Source: Siphonodentalium dalli (lineage: Eukaryota; Mollusca; Scaphopoda; Gadilida; Siphonodentaliidae). Taken from it: a stretch of DNA of 64,000 bases. The notes under the pieces were generated by a model, which saw only the letters and a program-made list of their open reading frames with translations, searched no databases and was not told the DNA's origin. Made by a program: the position numbers and the translations under genes. Below are positions 1-11,022 of this stretch, piece by piece; the stretch's first letter is position 1; each line of letters begins with the position of its first letter. The stretch spans positions 124,979,605 through 125,043,604 of the forward strand of contig CP136064.1 in the NCBI GenBank assembly GCA_032622095.1, in the 5' to 3' direction.

Positions 1-306
1 CATTGGCTTAACACATTAAAAATTATAAAATTGTTAAAGAATGTAAGAAAAAATGGTAAAAAGTGTTAAAAAAAGATTTTTTTTAGGCCAATGCATTCTC
101 TTATATATGCGAGGCGACCTATGGTCGACTCGCATATATAAGAGAATGCATTGGCACAGGGCTAACTGTAACTATCACAATGTGGTCAAGGAGCCGGTTC
201 CAATGATATCCATATTTGTATGGTTCTATTGAGACAGACCGAAGATATTTTACGCTGTTGAAGCTTTATTTGGCCGGTTCTGGCCGGTTTGTTGGGTAAA
301 GGGTTA
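1..306 (+). mobile_element. Hairpin MITE, copy 1, left end cut by window
   Basis: The sequence is nearly identical to 20992-21287, so it is a second copy of that element with about 91 bases missing beyond the window edge. It ends with the same terminal repeat, TGTTGGGTAAAGGGTTA. A long perfect hairpin occupies 88-154: the stem is CCAATGCATTCTCTTATATA continuing to GCGAG, and the 16-base loop is itself nearly palindromic. No coding potential is seen. It is a non-autonomous DNA element with unassigned superfamily; the ends fit a TA target duplication. Confidence 0.8.
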
Positions 307-1633
307 ATAAGAACAAAACAGCGAGATAACCAGGGATAACTTTAAACATGGAAAACGAAACAAAATTATTCAATGTGCCGTCTGTAATTATACATCTGGG
401 ATATGCAATTTCGGGGACGGAGAGATAGAATAACTCGCCCTTCAAGAAATGCTGATGACGATTAACCTGATGCTGTTAGAAGTTACTGACATGTGACTCG
501 TTGGGCCTATATCACAATGGTCACGGAGCTTGTTCGATTACGGTTTACCGATACTCTCGGAGCTGTGACGGTGTGACATACACGTGTGCGGGGGGGGGGG
601 GGGCAACACTATTCGGCTATCTGACTTTCGTCGTCATATGACCTACCGGGTGAACAGAAGTTGACCCTAATGCAATCAACCAATCTGGTCACGTATGTCA
701 GTTATTAGCCGGGGTGGGGGTGGTGGGGGTGGGTGGTTTCTAAGTTAAACAAGACATGTCCGATTTGACACCACGAAACCACCATTTCCATTAAACGGAC
801 ATGGCTCATTCGAACCTCCAAATTTGTTTCTACCTAATTTGGAGCGACGGATAAGATAGGTCATAAATAAACGAACTATTATTATACCGGCTTCATGTGC
901 TCTGAAAAATACACAGCCACTTTTCAGCCGTTGTCAAACGCTCTTTATTGCTACCATATCAGAAACAGACTACCACAGAACGCTCTTTTCTGTTCCATGT
1001 CGTGCAAATGGCTGTTTTGTGTTTGGGACCCAAACACCGTATTCACTGTTGTATTTTTCATTACTTCAATGCGTATTTTTGGGTTACATAAAGAAAGGTA
1101 GTTCAGATATTTATCGACCTATTTCGATACAGAGAACAATTCAAAAGCGAATGATATTATGTGTATTTTGGAGCGCAAACCGTCATATGGCTTTAATATA
1201 AGGTTTTGATAACGATAATATCGACTTTCAAAATTGGACGTTTTAACATTTTCAATAATTTTTGAATTTGTGTCAGACTAGCAAATATCCAATGATGTTC
1301 TCTTATAAAAATCGTACACGATTCCTTCACCAAAAAGCGGTAGATAATAAGGAGTGTTAATTCTCATATATGAGCATAGTGATCGTTTTTGATGTATCTA
1401 TTATAGATGATTTCGTTATACCAGTGTAATATGGATAAGGGTAACTGCAAGTATGTCTATATTAATGTTGCTTTGTCTGGTGAGGGGAACATTAGTTTGG
1501 GAAATTCGTATTTATATGTTATCAAATTAGACCATGGATCTTTAATATAATGATGATATTACATGTATAGCTCGAACGACGAAAATCCAGAACAACCCAA
1601 TTAACGAGGGCATTGTATTATAGCAGAAGTACA
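307..1633. other. No gene recognised; G-rich tracts
   Basis: Reading frames of 60-68 codons here lack recognisable domains and are expected by chance. Two G-rich tracts stand out: an unbroken run of 14 G at 590-603, and 711-737, a series of GGGG/GGGGG blocks separated by single T or TGG that could fold as a quadruplex on the plus strand. At about 749-790 lies the motif TCCGATTTGACACCAC, which recurs near 19446, 24658 and 26930. Confidence 0.5.
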
Positions 1634-1638
1634 TTTAA

Positions 1639-2220
1639 AGGGGTACTGTACGCCATTTTCATTAAATTTCCGGTGACAACAACGATCTAATATCGATAAT
1701 ATATAGAAACATAAGTAATTTGAGTCGAAGATGTATTCTGTAAACGCTCAGGTTAATAGGCTATCTTAAAATTTAATAATTTAAAAGTTAATAATTTGAT
1801 ATAAATTGAATTTATGACTGGAGCCATAAAATGGCGTCAATTAAATTACGAATTACCGTAATCAAAACAGTAATTGAGGGATACCGGATTGTTAAACCGA
1901 TCACACACACGATCGCTTAAAATATTATGATGATACGGGGAGAACAATCAAGCCACTCACTGACTAGCGACGATACAATAACTTAAATGATTATATGGGA
2001 CTAGTATGCATATAATATAACTTTTATTTGATTCATTTGGTTGAAAACTTTACAAAAATTACTCGACAACGACAATTTGTATTTTTGCATTCCGGTAAAT
2101 TTGTCATCCGTAACATGACTTCGTACTCAACAGACTTTCAAATAATGGAAAAATTGTTACCTTATTCTCCGACTCGGATACTATAGAAACCAACAACAAC
2201 ATTTGGCGTACAGTACCCCT
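1639..2220 (+). mobile_element. TTAA-flanked MITE (Kolobok-like ends), copy 1
   Basis: The ends are a 17-bp inverted repeat, AGGGGTACTGTACGCCA on the left and its complement on the right, directly flanked by TTAA at 1635-1638 and 2221-2224. The interior of about 580 bp is AT-rich and non-coding. A diverged inverted copy starts at 21288. TTAA duplication is known for piggyBac and Kolobok; piggyBac ends usually start with CCC, so the AGGGG end fits Kolobok better. That assignment is inference. Confidence 0.75.
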
Positions 2221-2441
2221 TTAAGTGCATTAGATTGATGATACTCCTTAAAATGTCGAATTGTTCAAGACAAAGCCATTATGTTTACTACCTTTTTTCA
2301 CGTCACCTGGATCAAAATTGTCAATAAATAAGGGAACTATTTGGATTGTTATATAAATACGTATCCCGGTAATCGGAAAACCGCACGGAAGCCAGACATT
2401 TAAAAACAACTTTCTGCGCAACCGAAAAAAGCATATATAGA

Positions 2442-2587
2442 GGATCTCACATGAGTTTCTATTTTATACGGAATTTATCAACCGAGTTCACTAAATTCGA
2501 TTTGAGCCGAGGTTTACCGAGGCTCAAATAGAATTTAGTGGACGAGGTTGATAAATTACGTATAAAATAGGACGAGTGTGAGATACT
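2442..2587. repeat. Long foldback hairpin 1
   Basis: The two arms, 2442-2509 and 2521-2586, are complementary over about 66 bp with few mismatches, around a loop of about 11 bases. The arm contains TATTTTATACGGAATTTATC. The unit is introduced by AGAGGATCT and followed by TTTTTATCACATGATC, the same framework that surrounds hairpin 3 at 5629-5775. Confidence 0.8.
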
Positions 2588-3299
2588 TTTTATCACATGA
2601 TCAAATAAACGCGAAGCAATGCGAAATATCCATCGAAAACAACGATAAAACCGCAGCGATCGCAAGTCATTTGAAGAACGATGTGACGTCATCGCACGCG
2701 CTGATATTAAACGTGTCTCTTATCGATAATTATGAAACTGCTTTTATGGGCAAATTATGTGATAAAAGAATTTATCATATGACTCAATCATTATTTACGT
2801 TGGAAACTATGTCATAAATAAATTTCATATCAATTACTAATTCATATCACCTTCCGATAATTTGATTGGTTTGTTGACAAAAAGTGTGTTGTGATTGGCT
2901 GAATGGCAGCCGGGGGCCGAGCCGCATCTCTGACTATATGCAGGTCAAATTCGTGCGCGTCAAATACATGAATCAACGCGATGCCGAAATTCTCGCAATT
3001 ATAATCTTGAAATATATAGTTTTGGACATTGTTATACGATAAATAGAATATGTAATTCGTATTTATCTAATAAACATACGATATAAGGTCACAAACTGAG
3101 AACAGAATAGCGCACTATATCTTCGCGTGCATATTATTTCTGCTAGTTCACCAGGTGTAATTGGGCTTCCGGTGAAGTGAAGTGACGTCACATTAACCTT
3201 TTGCTGCCGATGTCATATAGCTATTTAGTGATGTGTGTGCGTTTTGGACATCATAATCAATTTATAGGTGTCATATGATAAATAGAATATGTAATTCGT
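2588..3299. other. Flank of the hairpin family, no gene
   Basis: The stretch links hairpins 1 and 2. It repeats TTTATCACATGATC-like words (2588-2602, about 2770, and complement near 3270) and holds GTGACGTCA-like words near 2680 and 3180 at similar distances from each hairpin. One 79-codon reading frame (2578-2817) has no recognisable domain. I read it as internal sequence of the hairpin-bearing repeat family. Confidence 0.45.
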
Positions 3300-3415
3300 G
3301 TTTCTCTCATATGATATTTATGAAACTCGTCACGAATTTTCAGTTTTCTCTCGCCGGAGGCTCGAGAAAACTGAAAATTCTTAGGCTCGTTTCATAAATA
3401 TCACATGAGAGAAAC
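3300..3415. repeat. Long foldback hairpin 2
   Basis: Arms 3300-3352 and 3361-3415 are complementary with an 8-10 base loop. The arm runs from GTTTCTCTCATATGATATTT through GAATTTTCAGTTTTCTC. It is followed by CATATCCTCTATATG, the complement of the AGAGGAT leader of hairpins 1 and 3, so this unit lies in the opposite orientation. The arms resemble those of the other hairpins only loosely. Confidence 0.75.
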
Positions 3416-3939
3416 ACTCATTTCATATCCTCTATATGTAATCCATGCATATTTATCAACCCATTTTGATCACAGAAACGCGACAAAGGTAATTAGTTGC
3501 TATATTTAATTTGAGCCTTGAAAATGGTGTGTGGGGTTAACAACATTCGGAATTCATTCGGAATTTAAATACCACAGTACGAGTTCGGAAAATGTGCTTT
3601 GAGCAGAATGGTACGTGGATGAGGAGTATAGTCAAGTATTATGTGCGACCCCTCGATAATATACCAAGGAACCGATTAGACGTATAGCACAGATTCATGC
3701 CTTTCATAATGAATGTTGGCATAATATTGCGTGTCTACGTCACTTCGAGAAGACTGTGGGCTATTTTTCTATCAAGCCTGAACCAACAGTTCACATAATT
3801 ACATCAAGGGAATTCTGCCCCAAAATAAATAATCTCGAGATACTTTCGAACATATCGCATCTAAACCTGAACTTGGTCTGTTGGAGATGACTCGTTTGTG
3901 CCACGATCCTAAGATGGTTGTGTCGTTCTCACTTCTTCG
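3416..3939. other. No gene recognised
   Basis: AT-rich single-copy-looking sequence. A 68-codon minus frame (3799-4005) has no domain and overlaps the inverted end of the next element. Confidence 0.4.
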
Positions 3940-4550
3940 CACCGCAGATCCCTGGGGAAAATTACTAAAATACCAATATAGTCTATAGCAGTGTAAAGGT
4001 TTCAATGATCGATTTTGGCTAAAACCACACCCACTACCAAAACCCTAATATATTCTAGAAATAGATGATTGCAGCCAAAATAGCCTCATGTGTGTCTTAT
4101 TGGCAATAAAATTCCCCTTCATTTGACATATAACTCGGCGAAATTGAACGAATCGAAGTCAAGATATCATATCGGATACTAGCCAAATATAACTAAGAAA
4201 TCGGGTCGTCAATCTCCCTGTCCGCTCAGAGGCCTTTGACCTAGTTATAAAATCAATATTTTCGAGCAATAATTTGTCGCGAAAGTGTACTTAAACGTGA
4301 TGACATAACCTATAAATGCTCATATATGTTCCGCAAGTAATTCCGAAGACATCCATACCCTTTTTACTTCATCCGATGTGTTTGTGCCCAATTAAAAAAA
4401 TTTATTCATCAAACGAATTCCAGATACAAGACGTGTCTTGAAATTGGGGTTTTGATAGTGGGTGTGGTTTTAACCAAAATCGACCATTGGAATCTTTACA
4501 CTGGTATAGTCTATATTGGTATTTTATTTCCCCAGGGGCCTGTGGTTCGC
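3940..4550. mobile_element. Non-autonomous element with ~115-bp inverted ends
   Basis: Positions 3940-4054 and 4437-4550 are inverted copies of each other at about 85-90 percent by eye. They share ACCAATATAGTCTATA, CGATTTTGG and AAAACCACACCCACTA. The interior of about 380 bp is non-coding. The size and long inverted ends fit a MITE or foldback element. No convincing target duplication was found, so the outer limits are approximate. Confidence 0.7.
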
Positions 4551-5257
4551 ACTCTATGCTTCGTTCCTTCGCTGGTCTCGCCGACGCTGAGATTGGGTCT
4601 TGTTCCTTCTCCCGCGTCTTCGCTTCTTGGTGATAAATGACACTCCTTCCGAACTTGATTAAAAATAGACCATGCCAATGTATACTTTATAACTGAAAGG
4701 TAGAGTCTATTCAGTAAAGAAAGTGTTAATGGGCCCGATCATGGATGTGACCGCAGATACAAACGAACCCTTTAGGCAACTGAAAACCCTTTCCTGATAC
4801 ACGAATATCATCCATTTGCGAGGTATTAAGTGCACAAGCACCGTTACAGGGCTTCATATATATCTAAGATAAACTAACCCTCACTTCAATAGTAAGTGGA
4901 TGAGTGCGTCTGAGTGGCGGGTGGATCATTTTCATACCTCATATATGAACTAAAGATATATTAATGTTATTCGGCGATTGTATGTTGTTGAAACGACAAT
5001 TATAGGCATGTTAATTTAGTGCATGTGATTTCGAACGGCATTAAGTTAACGCTAATCTACACAATTATTGGTTTCCACCAGACGACATGGGCTTGCTTGT
5101 TGCAGATAAGCTTCCAGTCGTTTCCGTCGGGTCAATTACATTAAATGCTCGTTATACATAACATATGTGAACTAGAAAGAACACGGTTATCGGAAACGAC
5201 TATATCGTGGCACCATGTTGCACCGGGCCTATACAGTGCAATAATGATTATATAATG
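4551..5257. other. No gene recognised
   Basis: No domain-bearing frame, no tandem repeat and no inverted ends were seen. Confidence 0.4.
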
Positions 5258-5614
5258 TACTAGCGGGGTGACCCGGAGTTTCCCAGGTTAAAGTGACGTG
5301 GAACCCTCTGCTGTGGACATTTGATGGGAATAATGAATACTCTTGCTCAGAGTGTTACGTGTATTCTCATAAATTGTATATCAAAATGGGCATCACAAAG
5401 CGCCATTCTTATACATGGGTTATAAGTAGTGGCTCACCTTGTCGGAGTGATCGTAATTTTGTTTATCGTGATTAATTCTTCACACAAATAAAGTAATTAT
5501 TTATTTACAACTGCGCGTACTTCAGACATTATCATCTTTTTAAATCACACAGTAAACGTGATTGGAATTGACGTTTCTTCGCAAAAATAAAACACGACAA
5601 TTGGGTTTTATATA

Positions 5615-6172
5615 GACATATATAAAGAGGATCTACAACGAATTCCCAGTTTATAGCGGAATTTACAAAACTCGTCCAGTAAATTAGGTCTGGACCGAGC
5701 CTTTGGCGAGGTTCAGACCTAATTTACTGGACGATTTTGTAAATTCCGTTATAAACTGAGACGAGTTGTAGATTCTATTTATTACATGATCCAAAACCTC
5801 GACAAAACATAATTAAATCAACAAATGGGACGCGAAACTAACATCGGCTTCTATAAGGCCTGCGATGACGTTTCACGTAACTATGAGTTGTTTGCCGCGT
5901 ACAGAAATAGTCCCAGACAAATAAAGACTCTTTGGCGTATATAATGGCGTATATTTAATGACATAACTTTTCAAACTCTTCATTCATTATAGTTTATTGG
6001 AAAAATATTGGAAGCCATATTATTTTGAGACGTAGCGTATGGAATGTAAACAGACGACAAACCGGAAGTCAAAGGTAACTTGGCACTATTTCCTGTTATT
6101 AAACGAACGTTTAATATCACAATTTATAGAATGGGTTTATTGAATGGAATAAGGGTAGGATCATGTAATAAA
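5615..6172. mobile_element. Hairpin-family insertion inside the ACTAGC repeat
   Basis: The uninterrupted relative at 41.4-41.9 kb lacks this segment, so it is an insertion. It begins near AAAGAGGATCTACAACG, carries hairpin 3, then runs from ATTTATTACATGATCC (about 5778) to GGATCATGTAATAAAAA (about 6160), which is an inverted pair. GATGACGT occurs near 5865. It is the most clearly delimited member of the hairpin family and is non-coding. Confidence 0.65.
5629..5775. repeat. Long foldback hairpin 3
   Basis: Arms 5629-5696 and 5710-5774 are complementary over about 65 bp. The arm contains TTTATAGCGGAATTTACAAA and CTCGTCCAGTAAATTAGG. It is homologous to hairpin 1, but substitutions relative to hairpin 1 are present on both arms. 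Confidence 0.8.
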
Positions 6173-6500
6173 AATATATCTAGACTAGTGGGTTAGACTA
6201 AGATTGTGAGGACATCTGGTTATCATATCTTCATGAAGATACATATGTTTTAAAGAAATATCCGGGCGCTCCTCTGTTCATGTTGATATACTGGCTAATT
6301 GTTCTCAGTTTAAAAGAAATGTTGCTATATATCAGCTACATGTGACCAACACCGGGAGAGATTTAATGATGGTTATGTTAGGCTATGAGTCTGTTATAAA
6401 ACAATGATATAATCCTCTGTATCGGGCTGATGTAGTCTTGTCAAAGGCCAGTATTGGGTGATCCTGAAATGACATGTGCTATTGACTGTGTTTTCTTTTA

Positions 6501-9500
6501 ACTCAGAATAAACTATTTTTGACGGCATACTGTGACTACTATTTTTGAACAGGCATTCTGTACATTTCCATCTCTGTTGATTGTATCTTTTTTGTGGAAA
6601 ATATCTTTAATGGGGCAGACTAAATTGTGTTATATTTATAACATATGAGCCATTATAACATGGCATAATCTGACGTTTCAAGGTACCTGTTTGCAAGAAG
6701 TCAAGATTATATATAGAATGATACATTATACTTTTAATGCTTTCTTCTATGTATCGGTTTCTGCTAGCTCACCCTATGAATCCCTGATTGCAGTCCCCGT
6801 ACAACTATTGAGAAGATATATTTGTCAAGTGACTTAATTGGGTCACCATTTGCAAAAAAGATACAATGAAGACCAGGAAGCTAGGTTATTTGGGTTTAGT
6901 CACCTATCGGTGAATTTTAATTTAATTCGAAAAGGCCGGTAATAAATTATGTATACAATTGTTGGTATGACGTTAAATAACTTTCATTCGGTGCGACGCC
7001 TATACCTCTCCGACTAAGAGATCCATTATAGGATCCATTAGGAAAGCATTCCGAAATTATAAAATTTTATATCCGGACACCGAAGAAAGGTCATGCGGTA
7101 CACTAAACTGGAGAATGTTGCAATCTCATGTTCATATTACAAACATGTGACGATAGGTTTATAGTTTATTGGGGGGGGGGGGGTATAGTCACTTTTGCCC
7201 ATAGTTCATATCGCAACGTTGTCTCTTATATTTTTGGGGAAACGCGCATGTGTTTAAATTGGCGGGGAAATTACTTCACTGCTCTAGATACACAAGTCGT
7301 GTTACCAGTTACCTCCTACTTTTGTGCGTCAAACGAACCCTCCGTTACCAGGAATCGAATTCGCTTCGAAACCACTGGAATGCTAATGACAGAATAGTGC
7401 GGTATGCACATTAGCGACTGGCCAACCAGTGGTCCTTGTGGGGAGCGTTCACAATGGCTAAAAGCTCACTTCTATCATAATCATTTAACATTTAAACATG
7501 AAAACATAATTTGGCAGAAACTTGAAAACTACTCCAGAAAATTAGTTTGACATTTTTTCGGTTATTGGTTTTATCGATGCGCGTATCCGCAAATCAAAGA
7601 AAGCATATTCCATTTCTAATATTTGTCAACACTTGTGAGTGGTATATGGTTCTTTCAGTTGCGCGGAACCATATGTGGTATACTCACACTTCAGCACATA
7701 ACCCATAGACAACCATTTGTATCACTAAAGTGTGTCTACCTATATCGCACTTACTCGCATTGGTACTTTAACAAACACGACTGCCGTTATAAAAGGTTGG
7801 ATATCCACAGACGTTTTAGCTAATTAGATCTAAACTGTACACCATTGCGACCGGAGTATCTGCGAATGAGCTTCTTACAGCGTCTGCCATCGTCATGTTA
7901 CCATGCACGATAAATAGTTCATCATTAAATTGGAATATTAATTTGCTAAAACTTTAACAAATGCAGCACAGGAAGAATGCTCACTATTCACGATCGGGCA
8001 ATGTTGAACGGGAAACAATTTAAAACTTTTATGTCTATAAAAAAATTGAGATCAATGTTTGAGTTTTGAGAAAAAAAGATCACTTTGATATCAATTATGG
8101 CCCGTGATAGCGGCGACGTATATGTCAATCAGATGTCAGCTTTTGGGCGTTCATTGACATATCACATATGACACAGGAGGAGTGTTGTTCTTTCAAGCCT
8201 AACCTTTTTACCAAACTACACGTGGTTATAAAGTCGACGCCAGCTCTAATCTGATGTCAAAAAAGTAATCAGTTTTGAAGTCCAATTTATTCAAAATGGA
8301 GGTGGGTTTTATACCACAAACTCGAAGACCATGACTCAATATAGTTAGGCTGTAACTTGGCTTCTAGTACTAACCACTCAATATATTGTAAGATGGAGAT
8401 GCACGTTTTTGCATAAATACAGCCAAATATTGCAAGAGATTTTCAACAAAGTATTACCCTGGATTTATCTGGCGAAACATCTTGAATTTCACATATCATC
8501 ATCTTCATTGTTTGCAGAATCTGAGCAATTATTAAGAGGTGACAATGGATTTAATACATTTGAGAGGTCAAACTATTATTTTCTTTGTTTTGCCTTTAGG
8601 TACCAAGAACTGCTAGAATAATTAATAATTTCACAAAACACTCCAATCACCAAACAGCTTATTGTCTCGGCTCCATGAGAGGAGGCTTCATTTGTATCGC
8701 TGTGTGGTCCACTCAAGCAGAGAGAATCCATGACCCAGAGCACATCTCAACCCAATTTGTCATTGAACACACTGAATGACATGAAAATTCTCAAATATAG
8801 AAAATTATTTGTGGGTAGTTGTCTTCCTGAGTGAAAATAAACATAAAATTTCATAAATCAAGAAAAATTAAGTCTCCTCTCATGATCTTCAGATATGGTA
8901 TCATGGATGGCCTGCACTTTTGAAACAAATCTACTTGTCAGAAGTTCTTGGTACCTGAAAATGGTGAAATTTTAAATATTTTCCATGCCATAAAAGTGAA
9001 GTAAAGGAGATTATAATAACCAATTGTTCGATTGTTCTTAAATATTGTATCACAATAATCGCTTGTACCAAATTTCACAAATAAATTCCTGACAGATTAT
9101 GAGAAAATCCATTTAGAAATACCAGGAAATAGTGACCAAACGTGCATCTGACCCTTAAACGAGAAGCCCATCACGATCGGTAGATGTTTAACCCACACAT
9201 TCAAACATACTGACTACTTAGTTATGTTTGCCAGAATGCCTGCACTTGTATCGCTATTGGAATACTGGAACATCAAACCATATATATACCCCCTATAAGT
9301 GGAGTTAAATGTGTTATAAATGACATGTTCATGAAGACGAAAGTCTATATAACATTAACAGGGGACAAACATGAGTAAATATTAGTATAGGAAAATAATT
9401 GCATTACTCATTTTTTCCGGCCCCGACAAACCCACCCACCCTGCCTCACGCCCTGTATACATAATCGGATACGGATAGTCGGCGGAATAACACAGCTCGG

Positions 9501-9559
9501 AGCAGGAACAAGAGTGGACACCACTCAAAATATTCCCATTTTTAAGATAAAGATTATGG
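6501..9559. other. No gene recognised; poly-G run and a possible small MITE
   Basis: A run of 13 G lies at 7171-7183. GGTACCAAGAACT near 8600 and its complement near 8930 form a short inverted pair about 340 bp apart that could bound a small element, but only about 15 bp match. Frames of 60-89 codons (7128-7397, 7623-7823, 8409-8621) show no domain. Confidence 0.4.
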
Positions 9560-9822
9560 GACTAACTTTAATCCGGATTCAGGATCCGGATTTGGCCAAA
9601 AAAGTTTTTTTGTCCGGATCCGGATCCGACCTACTTTTAAAAAATTGCTTTAAATCACTATTATGTGACATTTTCGCATTATATCACCGTTGTATGTGCT
9701 ATTATCAGCTGGCTAGGAAGGTACGAATCCGGGCCGAAAAAGTGCTTTTTCACGGATACCGGATCCGGATCCGACCCACTTTTTTAAATTGCTTTAAATC
9801 ACTATTATGTGACATTTTCGTA

Positions 9823-9825
<3 letters not shown>

Positions 9826-9914
<89 letters not shown>
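9826..9914 (+). repeat. (CT)n microsatellite, ~44 units
   Basis: Uninterrupted CT dinucleotides for about 89 bases. Apparent reading frames here in all frames encode only Ser-Leu or Arg-Glu runs. Confidence 0.95.
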
Positions 9915-9917
<3 letters not shown>

Positions 9918-9978
9918 GTTCTCACAATCTGTTTCTTTGTGCCTTCGTCGCATTTGCTCGTCCATTTACTTGTATTTC

Positions 9979-10042
9979 AAGGCGGCTTTCTCTAAATAAC
10001 TGTCATTTTATCAGGTAGTTTGGAACTTAGTCATATATACAT
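9979..10042 (+). repeat. CT-tract leader repeat, copy 1
   Basis: AAGGCGGCTTTCTCTAAATA and TGTCATTTTATCAGGTAGT precede a CT tract. The same 65-bp sequence precedes the CT tract at 10656 (copy at 10587-10655) and occurs inverted at 12357-12424. Confidence 0.75.
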
Positions 10043-10160
10043 GTCTCTCTCTCTCTCCCTCCCTATGTCTGTCCGTTTCTCTCTCTCTCTCTCCCCCCCC
10101 TCTCTGCTGTATCTATCAATCGCACTCTCGCTCTCTCTCTCACTCTCTCTATCTCTCGCT
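10043..10160 (+). repeat. Imperfect (CT)n tract
   Basis: CT dinucleotides interrupted by short CCCC, GTCCG and ATCTATC segments. Confidence 0.85.
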
Positions 10161-10443
10161 CTGTCTTTAGTCCATGATTGCTTAGAGTGCATATGTACAT
10201 ACAAATCGGGAATCGATTCCGGATCCGGATCCGGATCCGACCCACTTTTTTAAAATTGCTTTAGATCACTATTATGTGATATTTTCGCATTATATCACCG
10301 TTGTATATGCTATTATCAGCTAGATAGATGTCCTAGCCACGAATCGGGGCTTCCCGTGGTTGCCAACAAACGACTGGTTCATACAAGTGAATCCGGATTG
10401 TTCTCGCTTGTTAATCCCGGACTGGGTCACTAGTATCGTTACT

Positions 10444-10450
<7 letters not shown>

Positions 10451-10490
<40 letters not shown>

Positions 10491-10521
10491 TATCTCTATC
10501 TCTATCTCTATCTCTCTCGTT
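10451..10521 (+). repeat. (CT)n and (CTCTAT)n tract
   Basis: CT repeats that change into TATCTC hexamers towards the right end, preceded by a run of seven C. Confidence 0.85.
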
Positions 10522-10586
10522 TATTCGTTAGCCCCTGGTCATTCGAAAGGCGGCGCGTGTGCATAACTGTCGTCTCGATTCAGCTC

Positions 10587-10653
10587 AAGGCGGCTTTCTC
10601 TAAATAACTGTCATTTTATCAGGTAGTTAGTTTGGAACTTAGTCATATATACA

Positions 10654-10717
<64 letters not shown>

Positions 10718-10781
10718 CATTATGTCTTCCGTTTATATATATATATATCTCTCTCTCTCTCTCTTCTGTATCTCTCAATCG

Positions 10782-10824
<43 letters not shown>

Positions 10825-10835
10825 TATCTCTCGTT
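10587..10835 (+). repeat. CT-tract leader copy 2 with (CT)n, (TA)n, (CA)n
   Basis: The leader sequence of 9979-10042 recurs, followed by about 29 CT units (10656-10713), a TATATA stretch (10736-10747), more CT and a CA tract (10802-10824). The whole block is present inverted at 12205-12424. Confidence 0.8.
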
Positions 10836-11014
10836 CTGTCATTAGTCATTGTTTATTGATAGGTGTTTATATAAGGTCGCGACACCCTAATCCCTTTATT
10901 TTATAATCCCTTTATCTCTATTACGCGGCGACAGACTAATTAATACACATTTACCAGTGTCCTTAAATGACCCGAGTTTCAAATAGGCAACAGAAAATAA
11001 CCCGGCTTCGATTC
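10836..11014. other. Unique-looking spacer
   Basis: Short non-repetitive sequence between the CT block and the hAT-like element. No gene is seen. Confidence 0.4.
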
Positions 11015-11022
11015 CAGATTTG

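Larger units (their letters stand above)
5258..6500 (+). mobile_element. ACTAGC-family repeat, copy 1, interrupted
   Basis: It opens with ACTAGCGGGGTGACCCGG and CCCAGGTTAA, the same head as the minus-strand copy ending at 41963 and the shorter copies at 42168-42425 and 47212-47470. The head continues with ATTTATTTACAACTGCG (near 5500) and then GGGTTTTATATAG (near 5605). After an insertion of about 550 bp it resumes at about 6172 with CTAGTGGGTTAGACTAAGA and continues to about 6500, collinear with 41963 down to about 41400. A 60-codon frame at 5293-5475 resembles one in the other copies but has no recognised domain. Family identity is unknown. Confidence 0.7.
9560..10340. repeat. Repeated block with GGATCC strings
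   Basis: A unit containing CCGGATCCGGATCCGACC, TTGCTTTAAATCACTATTAT and GTGACATTTTCGCATTATA occurs at about 9602-9720, 9762-9826 and 10217-10330. GGATCC is palindromic, so the strings can pair with themselves. The third copy carries three GGATCC units in a row. The copies are separated by CT tracts, suggesting local duplication of a microsatellite-bearing segment. Confidence 0.65.

Noticed and set aside
2680-3195. TGACGTCA-like words as cAMP-response promoter elements
   Set aside because: They recur with the hairpin repeat family rather than near a gene, so they are more simply part of the repeat.
8597-8965. MITE bounded by GGTACCAAGAACT
   Set aside because: Only about 15 bp of inverted match and no target duplication.
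9750-10859. Ser-Leu and Arg-Glu repeat proteins
   Set aside because: Produced by (CT)n and related microsatellites on both strands.
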